From NCBI GenBank assembly GCA_034432655.1, contig DAOUBP010000059.1, positions 1 through 5,092 on the forward strand: 5,092 bases of DNA, read 5' to 3'. Positions 1 through 5,092 of the stretch are shown here, piece after piece. The notes under the pieces were generated by a model. The model ran no database searches and was not told the DNA's origin. It saw only the letters and a list, made by a program, of their open reading frames with translations. The DNA comes from DAOUBP01 sp034432655 (lineage in GTDB: Bacteria; Chloroflexota; Anaerolineae; CG2-30-64-16). The position numbers were made by a program, and so were the translations under genes. Position 1 is the stretch's first letter. The number at the start of each line of letters is the position of its first letter.

Positions 1-923
1 TGGCGCGCAGCCTGGTGACCGTGACCGGGGACGTGGGCGGGATCAAAGTGGCGCAGAACATCCCACCCTCGCCGGTGCCCACCAACACGCCACTGCCGAC
101 TAACACGCCGCCGCCGACCAACACGCCAACACGGACGCCAACCGGTGTGCCGGCGCCACGCGCGATCTTCCAGATCAATACCAGCACCGGCAAGTGGCCC
201 TTGACCGTACAATTCACCGACGCCTCCGTCAACGCAGTGCGGTGGCAATGGGACTTCGGCGATGGCGGCACCTCATCGTCGCGCAGCCCCAGCCACACCT
301 ACGAACGCACCGGCACTTACACGGCTCGGTTGACCGTGTACAACAGCGCCGGCCAATCAGCCAGCGCCACAAACCAGATCGTCGTACAGAACCGCATCAG
401 CGAGCGAGCAGCCACCATCGGACCGTACGGCAGCAGTTATGGCACGTGGGGCGCCGAAGAGGCTTGCCCGACTGGCAGCTTCGTCTCCGGCTTCAACATC
501 AAGGTGGAGGCAAACCAGGGTAAAGGGGACGATACCAGTTTGAACGCGATCAGCCTCACGTGTACCGATAAGGATGGCAAGGCCACACGCACGATCACCT
601 CGACACAGAGCGGGTGGGGCAACTGGTTTACCAGCGGAAAATGCGATTCAGGCTACTATGTAACCGCCATACGGATGAAGATCGAGCCAAACCAGGGCGA
701 CGGCGGGGATGATACCGGCGCCACCAACGTCGAGTTCAAGTGCGGCAACGGCAGAACCACCACGTGGACGCACAACGCCGAGTGGGGTAATTGGACCGAA
801 TTCAAGACGTGTCCCCCCAACACGGCTGTCGGCAGCATCAAGACGCGCGTCCTGCTCGGCCAGGGCGATTATGATGACATGGCGCTTACTGACGTGCAGT
901 TTGGCTGCTACTACACGCGTTGA
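1..923 (+). CDS. Modular surface protein, 5'-truncated: SH3b tail, Pro/Thr linker, PKD domain, VMO-I domain
   Basis: The frame is open to the left edge (first whole codon at 3) and stops with TGA at 921-923, giving 306 residues (numbered from that codon). The GTG at 15 is an unlikely start: it has no Shine-Dalgarno sequence, and the residues around it (ARSLVTVTGD) read like the last strand of a bacterial SH3b domain. Next come a PTNTP-type spacer (about 22-52) and a PKD domain (about 53-130) with W83-DFGDG, SHTY and GTYTARLTVYN. Residues 131-306 match the VMO-I family. Three repeats each carry a W-G, a first Cys, a Q-G-x-G/D-x-D-D-like stretch and a closing Cys (Cys pairs 155/187, 214/247, 270/302). 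VMO-I folds as a three-sheet beta-prism, and no enzyme motif is seen here. PKD domains are beta-sandwich modules common in exported proteins. By analogy with the gene at 4672 the missing N-terminus is probably a lipoprotein signal and SH3b. The role is inferred to be extracellular binding. Confidence 0.93.
   Translation, partial: ARSLVTVTGDVGGIKVAQNIPPSPVPTNTPLPTNTPPPTNTPTRTPTGVPAPRAIFQINTSTGKWPLTVQFTDASVNAVRWQWDFGDGGTSSSRSPSHTYERTGTYTARLTVYNSAGQSASATNQIVVQNRISERAATIGPYGSSYGTWGAEEACPTGSFVSGFNIKVEANQGKGDDTSLNAISLTCTDKDGKATRTITSTQSGWGNWFTSGKCDSGYYVTAIRMKIEPNQGDGGDDTGATNVEFKCGNGRTTTWTHNAEWGNWTEFKTCPPNTAVGSIKTRVLLGQGDYDDMALTDVQFGCYYTR
78..131 (+). repeat. Three 18-base tandem units coding the PTNTP spacer
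   Basis: Three consecutive 18-base units begin at 78, 96 and 114. Each starts Pro-Thr-Asn-Thr-Pro in codons CCN-ACY-AAC-ACG-CCN; the sixth codon varies (Leu, Pro, Thr). They lie inside the first gene, between the SH3b tail and the PKD domain. Such Pro/Thr spacers usually act as extended, possibly glycosylated, stalks between extracellular domains. The period is clear by eye. Function is inferred. Confidence 0.8.
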
Positions 924-972
924 GCGCCCGCGTGGGGATGAAGTCGCCAGGCTAACGGGCCTTTTGACTCTT

Positions 973-978
973 GGGGAG
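973..978 (+). promoter_or_regulatory. Ribosome binding site deciding the start at 989
   Basis: GGGGAG lies 10 bases before the ATG at 989. It would overlap any start at the in-frame TTG at 971, which argues against that longer form. The in-frame ATG at 1010 has a GGGAG ending one base before it, too close to work well, so 989 is preferred. Confidence 0.6.
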
Positions 979-988
979 AATCACCAGG

Positions 989-2248
989 ATGAAAGCGAAT
1001 TCCGGGAGTATGGCTGAGGGCCTTACAGTCTTCAGCGCGCTGATTGCGCTGACGTTGGCCTTGGGGGCCTGTGCCGCCCCCGCGCCCACCCCCAACGTGC
1101 AGGGCACCGTCCAAGCCGCGTTCGCAGCCACAGCCCAGGCACAGGGGACGCTGCAGGGAGCGGTGAGCACCGCGGTGGCGGCAACACGCGCAGCCGCAAC
1201 GCCCGCCGCGCCTCTGCTCCCCACCGCCACACCCATTCCCACCGCCTCGCCGGCCGCACCGCCCTCGCCCACACCTCAGCCGACCGGGGCTACGACGCCG
1301 GAAGGGCGCTCGCTGGCCGTCACGTTGACTTTGCCCGTCGCCTCCGCCGTGTGGGCCGTCGCGTATAGCCCAGATGGACGCCGGGTCGCCGCCGGGAGCG
1401 CGGACGGCCAGGTGTGGGCCTGGGATGCACTGACGGGTAAGGCGCTACAAGGCTTCCCAGGGCACAGGGGAGGAGTTTCCGGAGTGGCGTTCAGCTCCGA
1501 CGGGAAACTGCTTGCCACCTCGGGCCAGGACGCCACGGTACGTCTGTGGGATGCTACATCCGGCCAGGAGCTGCGCCGCTTCACCCAACACACCGCGTGG
1601 GTGAACTCGGTGGTCTTCGGCCCGGGCGATGCCTGGCTGCTGACCGGCAGCGACGACCGCACGGCGCGCATCCTCGATGTTAAGAGTGGAGCAGAGGTGC
1701 GTCGGATAGCAGCAGACTTCGGCGTCAATCAGGCGGCCCTGAGCGCGGATGGCGCGAAGGCCCTGTTGGCCGGCGTCACACCCAGTAGAACAGAAGGTCG
1801 TCTGGCAGTCCATGTGGTCGCTACCGGCGAAAGCCTCTTTACAACTAAATCCAACTATGCATCTGCGTTCACGACGGTGGCCGCATCACCCGACGGACGA
1901 AAACTCGCCATCGCGGGAACGCCCGGGATCGTGGGGAATCCGCCGATTACGGTGCTCGATGCGAGCACTTTTCAGACCCTGACCGAGATACCCCTTTACT
2001 CCAGACGGACTCTACGTCTGGCCTTCAGCAACGACAGCCGCACCATCGCTTCATGCGACGAGAGCGGCACGGTGGTCCTGAAGGATGTTGCCAGCGGGGA
2101 AACGATCAATGTCTTCCCCATCTTCGGTGATGAGTACTACCGGACTTCGGTGTGCAGCGTCGCGTTCAGCCCGGATGGCCGTCAACTCGCGGCTACCGGT
2201 AACAAGAGCGGCGTTGTCAACATCTGGAATGTCGTGAGTGAGCGGTGA
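989..2248 (+). CDS. WD40 seven-bladed beta-propeller lipoprotein
   Basis: This 419-residue protein starts at ATG 989, chosen from the Shine-Dalgarno spacing. A short N-region precedes a hydrophobic stretch (about 12-27) ending in lipobox L25-G-A-C28, so the mature protein should be lipid-anchored at the outer membrane face. An Ala/Gln-rich, probably helical segment (NVQGTVQAAFAATAQ, about 36-70) and a Pro/Thr/Ala spacer (about 71-105) follow. Residues 108-419 form seven WD40-type blades of 42-48 residues. Clear SPDG/SSDG turns and WD or W-N endings occur in blades 1, 2 and 7 (W145-D, W187-D, W413-N). Blades 3 to 6 are more diverged. The strand SLAVTLTL before blade 1 may close the ring. WD40 propellers are protein-interaction platforms, and no catalytic residues are evident. 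Both neighbours are co-directional and close. The only Cys in the mature chain besides C28 are C356 and C389. The specific partner is unknown. Confidence 0.95.
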   Translation: MKANSGSMAEGLTVFSALIALTLALGACAAPAPTPNVQGTVQAAFAATAQAQGTLQGAVSTAVAATRAAATPAAPLLPTATPIPTASPAAPPSPTPQPTGATTPEGRSLAVTLTLPVASAVWAVAYSPDGRRVAAGSADGQVWAWDALTGKALQGFPGHRGGVSGVAFSSDGKLLATSGQDATVRLWDATSGQELRRFTQHTAWVNSVVFGPGDAWLLTGSDDRTARILDVKSGAEVRRIAADFGVNQAALSADGAKALLAGVTPSRTEGRLAVHVVATGESLFTTKSNYASAFTTVAASPDGRKLAIAGTPGIVGNPPITVLDASTFQTLTEIPLYSRRTLRLAFSNDSRTIASCDESGTVVLKDVASGETINVFPIFGDEYYRTSVCSVAFSPDGRQLAATGNKSGVVNIWNVVSER

Positions 2249-2283
2249 GCGACCGGGCAAGGCCGGGCCGCAAGAGCAGTTGA

Positions 2284-2305
2284 GAGGATCACCCGGTGAA
2301 TGGAG
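2284..2305 (+). promoter_or_regulatory. Two candidate ribosome binding sites for the start at 2296 or 2314
   Basis: GAGG at 2284-2287 sits 8 bases before GTG 2296, and GGAG at 2302-2305 sits 8 bases before the in-frame ATG at 2314. Both are plausible. The bases before GTG 2296 (GAGGATCACCCGG) resemble those before ATG 989 (GAGAATCACCAGG), which favours the longer form, but ATG 2314 cannot be excluded. The choice changes only six residues of the signal's N-region. Confidence 0.45.
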
Positions 2306-4626
2306 TCAGGAACATGACGGCATATCGAAATCAACAGGCAAGGGGAAGCAGCCGGATGGCAGTCGCGGTGCTGATGGCGCTGGCATTCGCTCTGACAGCT
2401 TGCAGCGCCTTACCACCCCGTGACAGCGGCCCGACGACCGGCCCGGCGGAAACGCGATCGCCGGAGCGGGCCCCTACCGGCATCACCGACGCAGTCAGCG
2501 CCATTGCAACGCCGGCCGCAGCGCCAACGGTATCCCCGTTGCCTGCCGTCGTGCCGACGTCTGCGCCGGGCGGCAACACGCCGGCCGCGTCCCCAACTGC
2601 CGCGGCGACGGCCATGCCTTCCTTGCCGGTCGAGCCGCTGAGCGTACATCTGCTGACCGCCATCGAATCGCCGCACCCTGCGCGGTTCTTCTCGCTCAGC
2701 CCCGATGGCGCGCTCCTGGCGTACACAACCGCAACCCTCGAGGGCGAGTTCGAAGGCGTCATCGTGATCACAGATGCGACCACCGGCAAGGAACTGCGCC
2801 GGATCGTCCCAAATGGGACCGGGGATCAGCGGGCGTTCCCGGTGCACTTCGGCGCGGACGGCGCCCGGCTGGCGGCCGTGCACGCCGACGACAAGGTGCG
2901 GATCTGGGATGCCGCTACCGGCGCCGAGGTAGCCCAGGTCAACGTCGGCTGGATTGACGAGTACAACCCGAATTACTACCGCGCGACCCTGAGCCCGGAT
3001 GGCGCTCGCCTGCTGTTTTCGGGAGGCGACTCGCTGCAAATCTGGGATGTGGCCTCCGGGACGATGCTGCGTGAGATCACCTCCACCGCACAGAGTACAT
3101 ACGACTCCGGTTGGAGCGCCGACGGCAGGTTCATCTATGCCCTCAAAGGATCGAACGCGCCGGAAGGGCAGGTGGCGGTCTATGACGCGGCAACCGGCGC
3201 AAGCCAGGGTGGACTTGCAGAGGCGATTGCCGACCCGGGCTATGGGCTTTCCGAACAGAGCGCCGCGCTCAGCCGCGACGGCGCGCGCGTGATGGTGGCC
3301 GGCCCCTACGTGACCCGCGTTGTTGACCGCAGCACGGGCCGGCGCCTGTTTCATGTGGTCGGCGAGGCTGCGGCGCTGGCACCGTCGAGCGATTGGCTGG
3401 TGACGCGCGATGATTTCGGAGGCCTTCACCTGTGGGACGCTCGTAACGGTGAGTGGTTGAGCGACATCGGAAATGCGCCTGCGCCGCTGGGGTGTCACTG
3501 CCTGGACATCAGCGCCGACGGCCGCAGGATCGCCGCTTTCTTCCGGGGCGAAGAAAAAGACTCTATCCTCATCTGGGAGGTGCGCGGACAGGTTGCGCCC
3601 CGACCGGCGATTCCGTCCGCCACCCCCGTCCAAGCACTCAAGCTGGCCGAAGCCCCATCCGAGATGCTCAAGCTCACCGAGACCCCGGCCGGGGAGAGGA
3701 GAATCTACCACGCCGCAGCGATCAGCCGCGACGGTCAGCGCGCGGTGTGGAACTCCGGAGGCCAGGTGTTGGTCTGGGACACGACCACGGGCCGCCTCAC
3801 CTACCGCGGGCAGCTGGCCCCTAAGCCGGCCTACCATCCCCGATACACCGACGCGCCCGGCAAAGCGTTCCCCGATCCTGCCGCTGAGCTCCTGGTATCC
3901 AACCTGCAAGACAGGCTGGATACCGCCGCGCGCATCTGGCAGGCGGGCGCATCCCAGTCGCGCTGGACGTTTCCTGCTCAGGAAACACCTCTGACGTACG
4001 AAAGAATGCCTTATGCGGCATGGTGGACCTGGAGCGGCGATGGGCGTCGCGTGGCGCGCCCGGACTCGGCGCACGGCGTGGCCATCTGGGAGCCGGAGTC
4101 CGGGGCTGTGATCCGCCTGCAACTGCCTGAAGGGGAAATCGTACGGCTCGCCCTGAGCGCGCGCGGCGACCGTATGGTGGTCGCGTTCCATGAGGGGCGT
4201 TTGCTGGCCTATGACGTGGGCAGCAAGCGCCAGCTCTGGACCGCCACCTTTCCCGAATACTCGCTGCGCAGTTTCGGCATGCTCAGTTTCAGCCCCGACG
4301 ATCGCCGGCTGGTGGTCGCCACCGAGGACACAGACCGGACGTTGCGCGTGTTCGAGGCCGTCACAGGCAATGAGCTGGCGCGGACGTCCGGGCTGGCCTT
4401 TGCGCCCAGCCACATCGCCTGGCGAGGCGATAGCCGCTACTTCATCACCGGCGGCCAGGAGCTCATCGCCACCGTCTGGGATGCAGAGACCGCCCGAGCC
4501 GTGCGCCGGCTGCCGGGGCACGACGAGGCCATCAGCGGTGTGGCGTTCAGCGCGGACGGCAAGCACGCCGTGACGTTGACGGCCAGCTTTACCGTGCGAC
4601 GCTGGGACGTGTCAGATCTGAAATAG
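2296..4626 (+). CDS. Double WD40 propeller lipoprotein (14 blades)
   Basis: This 776-residue protein starts at GTG 2296 (ATG 2314 is the alternative) and ends at TAG 4624-4626. The Arg-bearing N-region and hydrophobic core (21-35) end in lipobox L33-T-A-C36. A Pro/Thr/Ala-rich spacer covers about 37-113. Blades 1-7 occupy about 114-435, beginning near 114, 171, 216, 262, 308, 355 and 392. A hinge covers 436-469. Blades 8-14 occupy 470-776, beginning near 470, 506, 560, 610, 651, 698 and 740. SPDG/SADG-type turns and WD endings are clear in blades 2, 3, 6, 8, 13 and 14. Blade 9 is long and irregular. The last blade carries P740-G-H and closes at WDVSDLK, so the protein looks complete. The only mature Cys apart from C36 are in C400-H-C402 of blade 7. 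No enzyme motif is seen, and a surface interaction scaffold is inferred. It lies 47 bases after the single-propeller gene, which it may derive from or share ancestry with. Confidence 0.95.
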   Translation: MNGVRNMTAYRNQQARGSSRMAVAVLMALAFALTACSALPPRDSGPTTGPAETRSPERAPTGITDAVSAIATPAAAPTVSPLPAVVPTSAPGGNTPAASPTAAATAMPSLPVEPLSVHLLTAIESPHPARFFSLSPDGALLAYTTATLEGEFEGVIVITDATTGKELRRIVPNGTGDQRAFPVHFGADGARLAAVHADDKVRIWDAATGAEVAQVNVGWIDEYNPNYYRATLSPDGARLLFSGGDSLQIWDVASGTMLREITSTAQSTYDSGWSADGRFIYALKGSNAPEGQVAVYDAATGASQGGLAEAIADPGYGLSEQSAALSRDGARVMVAGPYVTRVVDRSTGRRLFHVVGEAAALAPSSDWLVTRDDFGGLHLWDARNGEWLSDIGNAPAPLGCHCLDISADGRRIAAFFRGEEKDSILIWEVRGQVAPRPAIPSATPVQALKLAEAPSEMLKLTETPAGERRIYHAAAISRDGQRAVWNSGGQVLVWDTTTGRLTYRGQLAPKPAYHPRYTDAPGKAFPDPAAELLVSNLQDRLDTAARIWQAGASQSRWTFPAQETPLTYERMPYAAWWTWSGDGRRVARPDSAHGVAIWEPESGAVIRLQLPEGEIVRLALSARGDRMVVAFHEGRLLAYDVGSKRQLWTATFPEYSLRSFGMLSFSPDDRRLVVATEDTDRTLRVFEAVTGNELARTSGLAFAPSHIAWRGDSRYFITGGQELIATVWDAETARAVRRLPGHDEAISGVAFSADGKHAVTLTASFTVRRWDVSDLK
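3637..3696 (+). repeat. Two imperfect 30-base tandem units in the inter-propeller hinge
   Basis: The units at 3637-3666 and 3667-3696 match at 21 of 30 positions by my alignment and both begin CTCAAGCT. They encode LKLAEAPSEM and LKLTETPAGE, residues 448-467 of the double-propeller protein. The repeat lies exactly between the two groups of seven blades, so it may mark the fusion joint or supply spare closing strands. Confidence 0.7.
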
Positions 4627-4661
4627 TGGTAGCTTCTTGTTTGCATCCGGCTCGTCCGGTT

Positions 4662-4667
4662 AGGAGG
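4662..4667 (+). promoter_or_regulatory. Perfect AGGAGG ribosome binding site
   Basis: AGGAGG lies 4 bases before ATG 4672. It fixes the start of the last gene and is the strongest ribosome binding site in the window. The spacing is slightly short. Confidence 0.8.
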
Positions 4668-4671
4668 AACT

Positions 4672-5092
4672 ATGGCCTTTCGTTCTCTTGTCATCTGCGG
4701 CATCCTGATGCTCCTGGTGAGCGCGTGCGCCGCTCCCGCGCCGGCCGTCAACGTACAGGCGACCGTGGATGCCGCGCTGAAAGCTACCGCCGAGGCCGGC
4801 GCCAGCCTGCAGGCCGCCATCCAGGCCGGCGTCGCCGGCACCGCCACTGCGGAGGCCATCCGGAAGGCGGCCGCCGCGCCGACCGCGACCCCCGTCCCGC
4901 CCACGGACACCCCTGTGCCGGCGCCGGCAACGCCCGTGCCACCGCCGGCAACGCCTGTGCCGCCCACACCGACCTTCACGCCTGAGCCGCCGACCCCCAC
5001 CCCGGCCGCCCGCCTGGAGCCCAACGACAACATCAACGTGCGCGGCGGCCCCGGCACCAACTACCCGATCATCGGCACGCTGTCGCGCGGGC
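4672..5092 (+). CDS. SH3b-domain lipoprotein, truncated at its 3' end by the window
   Basis: ATG 4672 follows a perfect AGGAGG and opens a frame that runs off the right edge after 140 whole codons. A single Arg precedes a hydrophobic core (5-18) that ends in lipobox V16-S-A-C19. The next segment (NVQATVDAALKATAEA and onwards, to about residue 68) is Ala-rich and probably helical. It resembles the same region of the WD40 lipoprotein at 989, including CAAPAP directly at the lipidated Cys. A Pro/Thr/Val spacer with a 21-base tandem repeat covers about 69-112. From about residue 114 an SH3b (SH3 type 3) domain begins, with its hallmark N122-V-R-G-G-P-G-T-N-Y and IIGTL. Bacterial SH3b domains often bind cell-wall peptides, though other ligands occur. 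The missing part may resemble the first gene (SH3b followed by further modules). The gap to the upstream gene is 45 bases, which suggests co-transcription. Confidence 0.93.
   Translation, partial: MAFRSLVICGILMLLVSACAAPAPAVNVQATVDAALKATAEAGASLQAAIQAGVAGTATAEAIRKAAAAPTATPVPPTDTPVPAPATPVPPPATPVPPTPTFTPEPPTPTPAARLEPNDNINVRGGPGTNYPIIGTLSRG
4921..4962 (+). repeat. Two 21-base tandem units in the Pro-rich spacer
   Basis: The units 4921-4941 and 4942-4962 match at 18 of 21 positions and encode APATPVP and PPATPVP. They sit between the Ala-rich segment and the SH3b domain of the last gene and probably lengthen a flexible stalk. Confidence 0.75.

Noticed and set aside
926..965. Possible terminator after the first gene: GCCCG (926-930) and CGGGC (956-960) followed by CTTTTG
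   Set aside because: The stem has only five pairs with a 25-base loop, and the T run is short and interrupted, so it is not convincing.
964..992. TTGACT resembling a -35 promoter element before the second gene
   Set aside because: No acceptable -10 element lies at the right distance. GGATGA is at that position and contains the start codon itself.
2286..2293. GGATCACC, identical to the end region of 16S rRNA
   Set aside because: An eight-base match with no further rRNA similarity on either side is coincidental. It is not an rRNA fragment.
2289..2299. TCAC-CCG-GTGA hairpin over the GTG start at 2296
   Set aside because: A four-pair stem with a three-base loop is expected by chance in GC-rich DNA. 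It is not enough to decide the start or claim control.
2410..4566. 718-residue open frame on the minus strand, opposite the double-propeller gene
   Set aside because: Its codons are in exact register with the sense codons, so it would stop only where the sense gene uses TTA, CTA or TCA. Those codons are rare in this GC-rich gene, and its end at 2410 is exactly the sense TTA codon. The translation shows no domain, and the + strand gene has clear WD40 blades and a lipobox.
4647..4659. CCGG-CTCGT-CCGG hairpin upstream of the last gene
   Set aside because: A four-pair stem with no following T run is too weak to be a terminator, and there is no evidence for a regulatory role.
4437..5060. 207-residue minus-strand open frame rich in Gly, Val and Ala
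   Set aside because: It spans the end of the double-propeller gene and the Pro/Thr spacer of the last gene. Its low-complexity Gly/Val runs are the complement of the Pro-rich repeat codons.
1..5092. CRISPR arrays, insertion sequences, tRNA or rRNA genes
   Set aside because: No spaced direct repeats, transposase, terminal inverted repeats or RNA gene signatures were seen. The only repeats are short coding repeats in linkers.

Overview
The window is GC-rich and holds four genes, all on the + strand, separated by gaps of only about 45 to 65 bases. No convincing terminator or internal promoter is visible, so they look like part of one operon. The first gene is cut by the left edge and the fourth by the right edge. 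The three genes with a visible N-terminus encode lipoproteins: each has a short hydrophobic signal ending in a lipobox (LGAC, LTAC or VSAC). Each then has a Pro/Thr/Ala-rich spacer and a module typical of extracellular binding or scaffolding. I infer a Chloroflexota bacterium (Anaerolineae-like). The reasons are the high GC, the PTxTPxPT spacers joined to SH3b and PKD modules, WD40 lipoproteins, and the Ala-rich 'NVQxTVxAA' segment after the lipid-anchor Cys. This is pattern recognition, not a database result.

Layout. Positions 1-923: C-terminal part of a modular protein. It has the tail of a probable SH3b domain, a PTNTP spacer, a PKD domain with the W-D-F-G-D-G signature, and a complete three-fold VMO-I (vitelline membrane outer layer protein I) beta-prism domain. 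Positions 989-2248: a 419-residue lipoprotein with one seven-bladed WD40 propeller. Positions 2296-4626: a 776-residue lipoprotein with 14 recognisable blades, read as two seven-bladed propellers joined by a short hinge that contains a repeat. Positions 4672 to the right edge: N-terminal part of another lipoprotein with a Pro-rich spacer and the start of an SH3b domain.

How they may work together. All products appear to be exported and at least three are lipid-anchored. None has a visible catalytic motif. The modules (SH3b, PKD, VMO-I, WD40) serve binding and scaffolding in other proteins. A set of cell-surface adhesion, recognition or assembly proteins is the simplest reading, but no function can be assigned from sequence alone. 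The second and fourth genes share a related N-terminal segment, and the truncated first gene ends its SH3b domain much as the fourth begins one. The locus may therefore be a tandem family made by shuffling display modules. The most unusual element is the bacterial VMO-I domain, a fold best known from animal egg-coat proteins.
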